Source: Poseidonibacter lekithochrous
GTDB lineage: Bacteria > Campylobacterota > Campylobacteria > Campylobacterales > Arcobacteraceae
Length of the DNA: 64,000 bases
NCBI RefSeq assembly: GCF_013283835.1
Contig: NZ_CP054052.1
Span: forward strand, 3,504,673 to 3,568,672
Direction of reading: 5' to 3'
The notes under the pieces are model-generated. The model had not been told where the DNA came from. It searched no databases and saw nothing but the letters and a program-made list of their open reading frames with translations. A program made the position numbers and the translations under genes. Of the stretch, positions 1-13,941 are shown in pieces; the first letter of the stretch is position 1; each line of letters starts with the position of its first letter.

Positions 1-116
1 AAACTTATATTTAGTTTCAAACTTACGGCTTATATAATCTTTATAAACCGAATATAGAAAAGGTTCAATAAACCTTTTTAGTTTGAGTTTAGAAACGAAT
101 CTAAACTCTTTCTCTG
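1..116 (-). other. Partial 16S-23S internal transcribed spacer of the second rRNA operon
   Basis: This is the first part of the spacer downstream of the 16S gene, cut by the window start. It matches 5910-6026 with one base missing. Bases 35-57 are the exact reverse complement of 1754-1776 in the leader, forming a 23-bp stem around the 16S gene. No tRNA is seen in this part; whether the unseen remainder holds one cannot be judged. Confidence 0.8.
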
Positions 117-1633
<1,517 letters not shown>

Positions 1634-1753
1634 TGAATGTTTGAAACTGACAATTTTTGTATTAATTACAAAATTATCACTCAAATGTTTTTACTTAATG
1701 TAAAAAGCTTAAATAGACAAGAAACTTGTTCTTGTTTTGTTTTATTGTTTATT

Positions 1754-1776
1754 CTATATTCGGTTTATAAAGATTA
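1754..1776 (-). other. 16S precursor processing stem, leader arm (operon 2)
   Basis: Perfect 23-nt complement of bases 35-57 in the spacer. In the transcript the arms bring together the sequences before and after the 16S, the usual substrate for RNase III. The same pair exists in the other operon (7664-7686 with 5944-5967). The pairing is seen in the sequence; RNase III cleavage is inferred from the known role of such stems. Confidence 0.75.
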
Positions 1777-1852
1777 CTTCTTTTTAAACCATCTGTTTTT
1801 AAAGATCATATCTCTTCAGAACTTTGTGTCGTTCCTCTGAAATTGGACGGGA

Positions 1853-1881
1853 ATTATAGACAAATTAATCCCCTTTGTCAA
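1853..1881 (-). promoter_or_regulatory. rRNA operon 2 promoter (sigma-70 consensus)
   Basis: On the minus strand TTGACA (1881-1876) is followed by a 17-base spacer and TATAAT (1858-1853), both perfect consensus hexamers at optimal spacing. The 16S starts about 220 bases downstream. Most Campylobacterota promoters lack a recognisable -35, so this is a notably strong promoter. Just upstream the sequence becomes unique and T-rich. Confidence 0.85.
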
Positions 1882-1908
1882 GGGAGTTTTCTTGTCTCTG
1901 GCTTAAAT

Positions 1909-2393
1909 ATTTCAATTTGTTAATAATTATACTTATTGTTATTAATTTATGGTCTTTTTACTATATTTATATTGTTATTCTCTATTTTTTCTTTTATTCT
2001 TTGTGTTTCTTTTTTTCTTTTTATTTACTTATTCACTTATTTTCTTCATTTTTGCTCTAATTTAGTACCTTTTATTTTCATTTATTTATGATTTTATATT
2101 TTTTATCTCATTTTCATTGTAAAAATCTTACTAATTTCTTTTACAAATTTTGAAATTTGTATTATTAATGTAAATATATTGAATTAAAATGGAAAGTATA
2201 CGTACATAGAGCAATAAGAATAAAGGAATTATTGATAGAAATATAAAGATTAGTAATAGTAAAAATATAAATTTGATATAGGAGCAAAGATGTATAAAAG
2301 AGGAGATTTCTTAAATAGATGGGAAAGAAGCATTAACTAAATTAGGATTTTCTATTAATAAGTAAAAGAATATGATTAAATCATAAAAAAAGG
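1909..2393. other. AT-rich spacer between two rRNA operons
   Basis: 485 bases between the terminator of operon 1 and the promoter of operon 2. The left half (on the plus strand) is a T-rich low-complexity tract; its long frames are Phe/Leu/Ile runs typical of noncoding DNA. The right half has one short plus-strand ORF at 2290-2340 (MYKRGDFLNRWERSIN) preceded by a GGAG-like site. It is followed in another frame by EALTKLGFSINK, which may be a decayed gene remnant. No tRNA seen. Confidence 0.6.
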
Positions 2394-2444
2394 GCTAAAA
2401 AAAAAGCTTAGTTAAAAACACCTAAATGTTTTGAACTAAGCTTT
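2394..2444 (-). terminator. Rho-independent terminator of rRNA operon 1
   Basis: Bases 2403-2413 and 2434-2444 are perfect 11-bp inverted repeats (AAAGCTTAGTT / AACTAAGCTTT). On the minus strand the stem is followed directly by a T run (complement of the A run at 2394-2405). It sits just after the 5S gene. Confidence 0.9.
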
Positions 2445-2456
2445 GAAAAACTCAAG

Positions 2457-2573
2457 AGCTGGCAGCGGCCTACGTTTCCACAAGGGGACCCTGCAGTATT
2501 ATCAGCGATGAAGTGCTTGACTTCCAGGTTCGGAATGGGACTGGGTATTGCCACTTCTCTATTACCACCAGCA
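2457..2573 (-). rRNA. rrf: 5S ribosomal RNA
   Basis: The reverse strand reads GCTGGTGGTAATAGAG at the 5-prime end, has the conserved CCATTCCGAACCTGGAAGTC block in the middle, and ends GCCGCTGCCAGC, whose CCAGC pairs with the GCTGG of the start (helix I). About 117 nt. It lies 150 bases after the 23S and before a strong terminator. Ends are approximate. Confidence 0.93.
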
Positions 2574-2639
2574 ATATGAGTAATCAACATATTATAAAAA
2601 ATATATTCATTACTCACATTAAGTGAGTTATAAAAAGTA

Positions 2640-2721
2640 ATGTTAAAGTCTTTGCGTTATTTCTAACGTCTTTGTTGACACTTAATTATTAAGTATACAC
2701 TTAATAAGATAGTAAACCAAG
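2640..2721 (-). other. 23S-5S spacer with the downstream arms of the 23S processing stem
   Basis: Bases 2640-2653 are the exact complement of 5840-5853, and 2701-2721 are nearly complementary to 5686-5705. Together these arms flank the 23S gene and would form the long stem that releases pre-23S. No tRNA lies between 23S and 5S. Confidence 0.7.
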
Positions 2722-2725
2722 TTAT

Positions 2726-5639
<2,914 letters not shown>

Positions 5640-6026
5640 TAATTTAGTTGATACAAGTATCAACCGCTTTTTTGAATAATTATTCCTTGGCTACTATCTT
5701 ATTAAATTTACATTTAATAAGTTAGTTGTGTCTATCTATACTTTTTATTTAAACTTTCATTTAAATAAGTTTTTTTAGATATAAAATTTTTTATTTTTAA
5801 TAAATTCTTCATACGAAAGATTTTATTAACGAAAAAATTAAAGACTTTAACATTATGTTTTTAAATATCATTTTGATTATAAAACCAAATATAAATCTTA
5901 CTCTTTGTAAAACTTATATTTAGTTTCAAACTTACGGCTTATATAATCTTTATAAACCGAATATAGAAAAGGTTCAATAAACCTTTTTAGTTTTGAGTTT
6001 AGAAACGAATCTAAACTCTTTCTCTG
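5640..6026 (-). other. 16S-23S internal transcribed spacer without tRNA genes
   Basis: About 387 AT-rich bases between 16S and 23S. I find no tRNA cloverleaf or T-loop motif, although tRNA-Ile/tRNA-Ala are the usual content. It holds a small hairpin (GTTGATA / TATCAAC at 5647-5664), the upstream arms of the 23S processing stem (5686-5705, 5840-5853) and the downstream arm of the 16S stem (5944-5967). Confidence 0.85.
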
Positions 6027-7543
<1,517 letters not shown>

Positions 7544-7762
7544 TGAATGTTTGAAACTGACAATTTTTGTATTAATTACAAAATTATCACTCAAATGTTT
7601 TTACTTAATGTAAAAAGCTTAAATAGACAAGAAACTTGTTCTTGTTTTGTTTTATTGTTTATTCTATATTCGGTTTATAAAGATTACTTCTTTTTAAACC
7701 ATCTGTTTTTAAAGATCATATCTCTTCAGAACTTTGTGTCGTTCCTCTGAAATTGGACGGGA

Positions 7763-7791
7763 ATTATAGACAAATTAATCCCCTTTGTCAA
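7763..7791 (-). promoter_or_regulatory. rRNA operon 1 promoter (sigma-70 consensus)
   Basis: TTGACA (7791-7786), 17-base spacer, TATAAT (7768-7763) on the minus strand, identical to the operon 2 promoter. The leader from here to the 16S is about 220 bases and includes the arm of the 16S processing stem (7664-7686). Confidence 0.85.
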
Positions 7792-7818
7792 GGGAGTTTT
7801 CTTGTCTCTGGCTTAAAT

Positions 7819-8038
7819 TTATAAATTCAATAAAGTATTGATTTATTCCCTATTAAACACTTGCTTTTAACCTTGAAAAGGCTATTTCTAAAGGTAACTC
7901 TAAATTCATATTAATATTTCGTTTACTTTTTTTCTCTATTATATACATATAATGTATTAGACATTGTAAAAGATTAAAGATGTTATTAAGAGTAACATAT
8001 TAAAATTACACAATAAAAAAATAATAAAGGATATACAT
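7819..8038. promoter_or_regulatory. Divergent intergenic region with promoter for the Bax inhibitor-1 gene
   Basis: 220 bases between the rRNA promoter and the next plus-strand gene. TATAAT at 7948-7953 follows a T-rich stretch (7925-7940), the pattern usual for Campylobacterota promoters without a -35 box. The leader would be about 80 bases and ends in a ribosome site AAAGGA before the ATG at 8039. No gene seen inside. Confidence 0.5.
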
Positions 8039-8737
8039 ATGTATAATAGAGATTATCTTTCGAACGAATCATCTCAATATACACAGGAGTCATCTAAAGC
8101 TGAATTAATGAGTTTCTTAAAAGCTACATACCAATTGTTTGCTGGTTCATTATTAGCTGCGACTGCTGGTGCTTATATTGGATTAGAAATTGTTTCATAT
8201 TTAATGGGACCAATGAAGTGGATATTATTTGGTATTGAATTAGCATTAATTTTCTTCGTTATTCCAAGAACTAAACATATTCCAGGTGTTAACTTAGCTG
8301 TATTATTTGGATTCACATTTATTTCAGGTTTAACTATTGCTCCATTATTAGCAGCAATTTTCGCAATGCCTGCTGGTGCATCAATTGTAGGTCAAGCATT
8401 TTTAATGACTTCTGTTGCATTTGGTGGTATTTCAATGTTCGCAATGACAACTAAAAGAGATTTCTCAAACATGGGGAAATTCTTATTCATTGCATTAATC
8501 ATTATGATTGTTGGTGGTATTTCAAATATCTTTATTCAATCTTCAATGTTTCAATTAGTAATTGCAAGTGCGGGAGCTTTATTATTCTCTGCATTTATAC
8601 TTTATGATACGCAACAAATTATCAGAGGTGGATATGATTCTCCTATTGATGCAGCGTTATCTTTATACTTAGATTTCTTCAATTTATTTGTATCTTTATT
8701 ACAAATTTTAGGAATCATGAATAGTAGTGATGACTAA
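8039..8737 (+). CDS. Bax inhibitor-1/YccA family membrane protein
   Basis: 232 residues: a short hydrophilic N-terminus (about 22 residues) followed by seven closely packed hydrophobic segments. The family signature YDTQQII lies near residue 189 and the C-terminal SLYLDFFNLF block near 208-217. Bacterial members are inner-membrane proteins; some act as pH-sensitive calcium leak channels, and YccA binds the FtsH protease, but the role here is not settled by the sequence. It has a good ribosome site (AAAGGA, 7 bases upstream). It is a single gene followed by a 9-bp hairpin. The family call is confident, the function is not. Confidence 0.92.
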   Translation: MYNRDYLSNESSQYTQESSKAELMSFLKATYQLFAGSLLAATAGAYIGLEIVSYLMGPMKWILFGIELALIFFVIPRTKHIPGVNLAVLFGFTFISGLTIAPLLAAIFAMPAGASIVGQAFLMTSVAFGGISMFAMTTKRDFSNMGKFLFIALIIMIVGGISNIFIQSSMFQLVIASAGALLFSAFILYDTQQIIRGGYDSPIDAALSLYLDFFNLFVSLLQILGIMNSSDD

Positions 8738-8738
8738 G

Positions 8739-8760
8739 ACTAACTCCTCTTGGAGTTAGT
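8739..8760. terminator. Hairpin after the Bax inhibitor-1 gene
   Basis: Perfect 9-bp inverted repeat ACTAACTCC-tctt-GGAGTTAGT directly after the stop codon. No long T run follows, so termination may be partial and the next gene may be co-transcribed. Confidence 0.6.
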
Positions 8761-8778
8761 TACTACTATACATATAAT

Positions 8779-9183
8779 ATGAATTCAAATAACCTACGAT
8801 TAATCGACGCAAACTTAAATAGACTACGTGAAGGAATTCGAGTAGTTGAAGATATCTTTAGATACATATATAATGATAAAGATACTGCTATTAAATTAAA
8901 AACTCTTAGACATTTAGCTAGACTTGAAAATTACACTGAATTATTAGAAACAAGAGATGTTGCAAATGACGTTCTTAGGTCTTCAATTAAAAGTGAACAA
9001 AACAGAGATGATTTATTCTCTATATTAATAGCTAATTTTAAAAGAGCTCAAGAAAGCTCACGAGTTTTAGAAGAGTTTACTAAACTATCATCTATTGAAG
9101 ATAGTGAAAACTTTAAATATATAAGATATGAACTTTATACTTTAGAGACTGTTTTAACAAAAATTACTTCAAATTCTAAATAG
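8779..9183 (+). CDS. ThiD2-type hydroxymethylpyrimidine-phosphate kinase, free-standing
   Basis: 134 residues matching the ThiD2 domain: the opening RLIDANLNRLREGIRVVED and the later RAQESSRVLEEF block are typical. In many bacteria this domain is fused to the N-terminus of ThiE; here it stands alone and the ThiE part is absent. Characterised ThiD2 proteins are monofunctional kinases of HMP-P in thiamin synthesis that do not use the dephosphorylated or damaged precursors. No clear Shine-Dalgarno is seen before the ATG. The 3-prime end overlaps the convergent bioC gene by 49 bases. The domain call is firm; activity is inferred. Confidence 0.8.
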   Translation: MNSNNLRLIDANLNRLREGIRVVEDIFRYIYNDKDTAIKLKTLRHLARLENYTELLETRDVANDVLRSSIKSEQNRDDLFSILIANFKRAQESSRVLEEFTKLSSIEDSENFKYIRYELYTLETVLTKITSNSK

Positions 9184-9839
9184 TTTAATTTATACTCTTT
9201 AAAAAGTTTTTTTGCCATTTTAAAATCTAATGTGGCAGAACCACCACTTACCCCTGATTTTTTTATATAATCAAATAAATCTTTTTTATTATCAAATTCT
9301 AATTTATATTGAATAGTTTCAAATTCACATTCAAAATGTTTTGAAAATGCTTCTTTAATTGAATCTTCATCTAGAATTGGAGACTTTCTATCTGATATTT
9401 CCTGAATTGTTCTAAATGTATTAGATGTAAATAAGACTGCATTAATTTCATTTGTTATATATGATAAATGTTTTACAATTTTCGATAAGTCTTTTGACCA
9501 TTGAAGTGCAGATGATGATAAAACTACATCATAATTGTTATCTTTTATTTCATCTAAAAAAGCTTGTGTATCAAAGTCATAACACTTTACTTCTATATTC
9601 TCAGCCTTTGGATGAAGCTCACACATTGAAGATGAGAAATCAATTGCTTTATAATATTCGATATTCCAATCAATATGATTAAATACTTGTCCTGAACCAC
9701 AACCTAATTCTAGTATTCTTTTAGGTTGATCTTTTAGTTCTCGAACTAATGATTTTGCGACAATTTGTTGTATGATATTATGATTTTTGTACTGCTTAGC
9801 GTACTTTGAAAATTGATTTTTTACTGACATAAATATCAT
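9135..9839 (-). CDS. bioC: Malonyl-ACP O-methyltransferase BioC-like
   Basis: 234-residue class I SAM-dependent methyltransferase. Motif I is LELGCGSG (about residues 43-50). Diagnostic BioC traits are the start FSKYAKQYKNHNIIQQ, the SALQW motif after strand 4 (about residue 110) and the KKSGVSGG segment near 190. BioC methylates malonyl-ACP so that fatty-acid synthesis can build the pimeloyl chain of biotin. Two Met codons (9839 and 9830) could start it; neither has a clear ribosome site. No other biotin gene is in the window. The last 49 bases overlap the end of the ThiD2 gene on the opposite strand. Confidence 0.8.
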   Translation of the reverse strand: MIFMSVKNQFSKYAKQYKNHNIIQQIVAKSLVRELKDQPKRILELGCGSGQVFNHIDWNIEYYKAIDFSSSMCELHPKAENIEVKCYDFDTQAFLDEIKDNNYDVVLSSSALQWSKDLSKIVKHLSYITNEINAVLFTSNTFRTIQEISDRKSPILDEDSIKEAFSKHFECEFETIQYKLEFDNKKDLFDYIKKSGVSGGSATLDFKMAKKLFKEYKLNYLEFEVIFVKTVSKV

Positions 9840-9902
9840 TTTAACTTTTTATTAATAAGTTTTAGATAAAATATACACCATTTTTCAAAAAGGAAATAGA
9901 TT

Positions 9903-10253
9903 ATGACATCTACACTGCTAATAGTACAGTTTGTTTTAGCAATTTTATTAACAATAGTAATCTTACTTCAAAAGAGTTCAAGTATTGGACTTGGAGCTTA
10001 CAGCGGAAGTAACGAATCATTATTTGGAGCTAAGGGACCTGGTAACTTCCTAACAAAAGCTACAATGGGTTTAGGATTAATTTTTATTATCAACACTGTT
10101 GTTTTAGGTTACATGTATAACGAACAAAGAAATGAAAGTGCGATTGATAGTGTAAAAACAGATACATTAATCCCTTCAACTCCTGTAACTAAAAGTGAAC
10201 AAGCTGCACCTGCTGCGCCAGGTTCTGCACCATTAATTCCAACAACTAAGTAA
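9903..10253 (+). CDS. secG: Protein-export membrane protein SecG
   Basis: 116 residues with two transmembrane helices (about 3-23 and 50-70) around the conserved loop with LLQKSSSIGLGAYSG and LFGAKGPGNFLTKAT, the SecG signature. SecG is the small accessory subunit of the SecYEG translocon. The C-terminal tail is rich in Ala and Pro and longer than in E. coli SecG, as often seen in Campylobacterota. Preceded by AAAGGAAAT. Next gene starts 17 bases on. Confidence 0.93.
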   Translation: MTSTLLIVQFVLAILLTIVILLQKSSSIGLGAYSGSNESLFGAKGPGNFLTKATMGLGLIFIINTVVLGYMYNEQRNESAIDSVKTDTLIPSTPVTKSEQAAPAAPGSAPLIPTTK

Positions 10254-10270
10254 ACAAAGATAAAAGAAAT

Positions 10271-11212
10271 ATGAAATATTTCTTACTTCTTTGTGTATCT
10301 TATTTCTATCTCTTTGCAGATGCTCACGTATTTGTGTACCATAGATTTGGGGATGATAGACATCAAAGTACAAATACTACATTAAAAGAATTAGAAAAAG
10401 AGTTTAATTACTTTAAAGATAAGGGATACAAAGTTGTCCCTATGTCTGATATAGTCAATAAAGTTAAAAATAAAGAAAAAGTTCCAGATAATTGGGTAGC
10501 TTTTAATATTGATGATTCTTATAAAAGCTTTTATACAAACGGATTACCTTTATTTAAAAAATTCAATTATCCTTTTACTTTATTTATTTATGTCGAAGCT
10601 ACAGAAAAAAAGTATAGTGATTTTATGACATGGAAAGAGATTAAAGAAGCCTCTAAATATGGAGAAATTTCTTTGCACTCTTATGGACACCATCACTTAA
10701 CTCATCTTAGTAATGAACAAATTATAAATGATACAAAAAAATCATATGATATTTTTGTAAATAAACTGGGATTTAAACCAAAAGGTTATGTTTATCCGTA
10801 TGGAGAATATGATCAAAGGGTTAAAACTCAAATTAAAAGTTTTGGTTTTGATTATATAGCAAATCAAAGTTCTGGAAGTGTAAATCACAATAGTGATGTA
10901 TTTGATTTAAATAGGGTTGCATTAGTTGGAAAAGTTAACTTAAAACAGAAACTAAAATATAAAACATTAGAAGCACAATGGATTGAGCCAAAGGCTTATC
11001 CTGCTGATGGTATTTTAAAAAGAGTTAAAGTAAAAGTTGACCCAAATATAAAGAATATCAAACTATATCTTTCTACCTATGGATGGCAGGATATAAAAGT
11101 TAAAGATGGTATAATAGACGTCATTTTAAATAAGAGGCTAAAACTCTCAAGAAGTAGAGTTGCTATTAGTCCAGACTACTATACCATTTCAAGTAAATTA
11201 TTAATAAAATAA
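10271..11212 (+). CDS. Polysaccharide deacetylase (NodB-fold) family protein
   Basis: 313 residues. A short signal peptide (about 1-18, ending near FADA) suggests export. The NodB homology domain covers about residues 20-210: IDDSYKSF supplies the catalytic Asp and metal-ligand Asp, SLHSYGHHHLTH is the His-x4-His metal site (about 138-149), and YVYPYGEYD is motif 3. The last 90 residues form a beta-rich region of unknown fold. Members remove N- or O-acetyl groups from cell-surface sugars or peptidoglycan; the substrate is not evident. It lies between secG and frr, likely co-transcribed. Confidence 0.85.
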   Translation: MKYFLLLCVSYFYLFADAHVFVYHRFGDDRHQSTNTTLKELEKEFNYFKDKGYKVVPMSDIVNKVKNKEKVPDNWVAFNIDDSYKSFYTNGLPLFKKFNYPFTLFIYVEATEKKYSDFMTWKEIKEASKYGEISLHSYGHHHLTHLSNEQIINDTKKSYDIFVNKLGFKPKGYVYPYGEYDQRVKTQIKSFGFDYIANQSSGSVNHNSDVFDLNRVALVGKVNLKQKLKYKTLEAQWIEPKAYPADGILKRVKVKVDPNIKNIKLYLSTYGWQDIKVKDGIIDVILNKRLKLSRSRVAISPDYYTISSKLLIK

Positions 11213-11222
11213 AGGAGTATAA

Positions 11223-11780
11223 ATGTTAGAAGAGATTAACGCTGAAACAAAAGATCATATGGAAAAGTCTATTGAGGCTTTAAAAAGAGATTATAAAACA
11301 CTAAGAACGGGGAAAGTTACAACTACTGTTTTAGATGGTGTTAAAATTGATTATTATGGAACACCTACTGATTTAAATCAAGTTGGTTCTGTTTTAGCTG
11401 CTGATGCTACAACTATTGTTATTAACCCATGGGAAAAAAATCTTTTAGGTGATATTGAAAAAGCTATTCAAAATGCTAACATTGGTGTTAATCCAAATAA
11501 CGATGGTGAAGTAATTAAATTATTCTTCCCTCCAATGACAGTTGATCAAAGAAAAGAGAGTGCTAAAGGTGCTAAAGTTATGACTGATAATGCAAAAGTT
11601 GCAATCAGAAATATCAGAAAATCTGCTAATGATAAAATCAAAGTTTTACACAAAGATAAAGAAATTAGTGATGATGAGAGCAAAAAAGCTCAAGACGAAA
11701 TTCAAAAAATTACAGATTCTTATGTAGCAAAAGCTGATAGCACTTTTAAAACAAAAGAACAAGAAATTTTAACGGTATAA
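11223..11780 (+). CDS. frr: Ribosome recycling factor
   Basis: 185 residues, the normal length. Recognised by [20 protein letters not shown] (about 27-46), the INPWEKNLL block and the C-terminal three-helix bundle with [12 protein letters not shown]. It splits post-termination ribosomes together with EF-G. Preceded by AAAGGAG. Its stop overlaps the pyrE start (TAATG), so the two are translationally coupled. Confidence 0.97.
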   Translation: MLEEINAETKDHMEKSIEALKRDYKTLRTGKVTTTVLDGVKIDYYGTPTDLNQVGSVLAADATTIVINPWEKNLLGDIEKAIQNANIGVNPNNDGEVIKLFFPPMTVDQRKESAKGAKVMTDNAKVAIRNIRKSANDKIKVLHKDKEISDDESKKAQDEIQKITDSYVAKADSTFKTKEQEILTV

Positions 11781-12382
11781 TGATGAACGTAGAACAAATT
11801 TATAGAGATGCAAATGCCCTATTAGAAGGACATTTCAAATTAAGCTCAGGTAACTATTCGAATTTTTATTTACAATCTGCAAAAGTTTTAGAAGATCCTA
11901 AAACTGCTAAATTATTAGCAGAAGCTTTAGCTGAACAAATTAAAGAATCTGGAATTAAAGTTGATGCTGTTTGTTCACCTGCTCTTGGTGGATTAATTGC
12001 TGGATTTGCTTTAGCAACTGCTTTAGATGTAAGATTTATTTTTGCTGAAAGAGTTGAAGGCGAAATGACAATCAGAAGAGGTTTTGAAGTTCAAGAAGGT
12101 GAAAATTACATTATTTGTGAAGATATTATCACAACTGGTGGTTCTGCACTTGAAGCTGCTAAACAAGTTGAAGCTGATGGTGGAAACATCGTAGCTTATG
12201 CTGCATTAGCAAACAGAGGATTCTGCTCAAGAGTAGGTTCTGACTTAGAAGCACAAGATAATTGTAAATTACCACTTAATAAACCATTATTTGCATTAGC
12301 AGACTTTACATTTAAAATGTATACTCCTGATGAGTGTGATTTTAAAGATATCGCATACAAACCAGGTAGTAGAGGAAACTAA
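11780..12382 (+). CDS. pyrE: Orotate phosphoribosyltransferase
   Basis: 200 residues. The PRPP-binding motif [15 protein letters not shown] is at about 112-126, and the N-terminal [16 protein letters not shown] block binds orotate. It converts orotate and PRPP to OMP in pyrimidine synthesis. The ATG at 11780 overlaps the frr stop; the next codon is also ATG (11783) and could equally be used. The stop overlaps the next gene start by one base. Confidence 0.96.
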   Translation: MMNVEQIYRDANALLEGHFKLSSGNYSNFYLQSAKVLEDPKTAKLLAEALAEQIKESGIKVDAVCSPALGGLIAGFALATALDVRFIFAERVEGEMTIRRGFEVQEGENYIICEDIITTGGSALEAAKQVEADGGNIVAYAALANRGFCSRVGSDLEAQDNCKLPLNKPLFALADFTFKMYTPDECDFKDIAYKPGSRGN

Positions 12383-12858
12383 TGGCTAAGTGGAGAGATG
12401 TAAAACAAAAAAAAGTTAATAATAAAGTTAACTCTATGGAAACACAAGAAGTACAATCTCCTTGTGCATCTCTTCCTAAGCGACTTAAATCCTTTTTAAC
12501 AGACTCATTTTTAATCACTACTCCTATTACTTATATTATTATGTATTTAATTTTAGGTGGAGGTACTGAGTTTGCTGAAAATAGAACTATGGGATGGTCA
12601 TTAATATTAAGTATTAGTGCATTTATCATCATATTCTTTTGGTATGTTAAATTTCAAACACCAGGAATGAAAGCCTACGGTGTTAAAATTGTAAATGCCC
12701 TTTCAAAAGATAGAATTTCATTTACCCAAGCGGTTATTCGATATATTGCTACATTATTTGCAATGGTATCAATCTTTTTAATGTTTCTACCTTTTTTCAA
12801 CAAAGATAAAAAAACTTTCCAAGATATAATTTCAAACACAATAATCATTAACGAATAA
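12382..12858 (+). CDS. RDD family membrane protein
   Basis: 158 residues. The RDD domain begins at PKRLKSFLTDSFLI (about 31-44), where the usual Arg-Asp-Asp is RLKSFLTD, and continues through two to three transmembrane helices to GMKAYGVKIVN and the RYIATLF helix. The N-terminal 30 residues are basic. Function is unknown; some RDD proteins are proposed ion antiporters. Its start overlaps the pyrE stop and its stop abuts the next gene, so it belongs to the frr-pyrE operon. Confidence 0.85.
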   Translation: MAKWRDVKQKKVNNKVNSMETQEVQSPCASLPKRLKSFLTDSFLITTPITYIIMYLILGGGTEFAENRTMGWSLILSISAFIIIFFWYVKFQTPGMKAYGVKIVNALSKDRISFTQAVIRYIATLFAMVSIFLMFLPFFNKDKKTFQDIISNTIIINE

Positions 12859-13941
12859 ATGCTCTTTTTTAATCTATCAGCATTTTATTTTTTCTATTTT
12901 GCTGCTGTTGGAGTATATGTTATATTTATGCCAAAAGTACTACATGATATAGGTTATACAGCCTTTGATATTGGTATTATTTTTGCCCTTGCACCTCTTA
13001 TGAGATTCTTAACACCTTTTTTATTTTTAAAACATATAAAGCTTGATCAAACTGTATTTAAAACCGCTCTATTTTTATCAATATTCTCTTCATCACTGTT
13101 TTATATTACAATTGATAACTTCTATACTTTTATGATAAATAATGCCTTATTAGGGGTATGTTTATCCCTAATACTTCCCTATTTAGAAGTAACTGCCATA
13201 AAAGAGTTAGGAAAAGAAAAATACGGTAAATCTAGGCTTTTTGGATCTATTGGTTTTATGCTTATATCTTTGGTTTTAGCTAAGTTTTTGACAGAACCTA
13301 AAATTGCTTTACATTACTACTTGAGTGTTAATGTTTTAATGGTTATATTCGCATTACTTCTAATGAGTAGAAATGATGAAATAAAAAAAGAACCAGAAAT
13401 AAAAGAGAGTTTTTCATTTATGAAATACTGGCCATTTTGGTTAAGTCTATTTTTTATGCAAATGAGTTTTGGAGGTTTTTATAACTTCTTTACTATTTAT
13501 GAAACTGAACATGGAATTTCACTTGAAATGACCTCATACCTTTGGTCTTTTGGAGTTATATGTGAAATACTTATGCTTTATTTTCAAGGTCCACTACTTA
13601 AAAACAATTTATTACTAATCATAAAATTTTGTTTAGCTATTACTATTGTTAGATGGTTAATGTTATATGCATATCCTGATTCATTAACTATTACTTTTAT
13701 TAGTCAAGGAATTCATGCCTTTTCATTTGGACTATATCATAGTGCTGTAATTATGTATTTATACTCTTTATATGAAAACAAAAAGCTAGCCCAACAGTTT
13801 ATGTATGGAGTAGCTTATGGTTTAGGTGGATTTATTGGAGCTTTAATTGCAGGATGGGTTTATGGAGAGTTCTTATTTGTATTTAGTGCAGCTTTTGCTT
13901 TAGTTTCATTTATTTCACTGCACTTTATAAAAAGTGATTAA
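12859..13941 (+). CDS. MFS transporter, LacY-symporter-like (MFS_1-like) family
   Basis: 360 residues with about 11-12 hydrophobic helices and no long soluble part. The arrangement, with FGSIGFMLISL at helix 4 and the half-repeat starting near residue 185, fits the MFS_1-like/HcaT family (putative nucleoside or aromatic acid transporters). Substrate unknown. Its ATG follows the RDD stop with no gap. Its 3-prime end overlaps the convergent response-regulator gene by 4 bases. Confidence 0.82.
   Translation: MLFFNLSAFYFFYFAAVGVYVIFMPKVLHDIGYTAFDIGIIFALAPLMRFLTPFLFLKHIKLDQTVFKTALFLSIFSSSLFYITIDNFYTFMINNALLGVCLSLILPYLEVTAIKELGKEKYGKSRLFGSIGFMLISLVLAKFLTEPKIALHYYLSVNVLMVIFALLLMSRNDEIKKEPEIKESFSFMKYWPFWLSLFFMQMSFGGFYNFFTIYETEHGISLEMTSYLWSFGVICEILMLYFQGPLLKNNLLLIIKFCLAITIVRWLMLYAYPDSLTITFISQGIHAFSFGLYHSAVIMYLYSLYENKKLAQQFMYGVAYGLGGFIGALIAGWVYGEFLFVFSAAFALVSFISLHFIKSD

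Noticed and set aside
1875..2060. 61-codon Phe/Leu/Ile-rich frame between rRNA operons
   Set aside because: Low-complexity T-rich DNA, no ribosome site, overlaps the rRNA promoter.
5640..6026. tRNA-Ile/tRNA-Ala in the spacer
   Set aside because: No T-loop (TTCGAATC-like) or acceptor stem pairs; the sequence is AT-rich with only processing arms.
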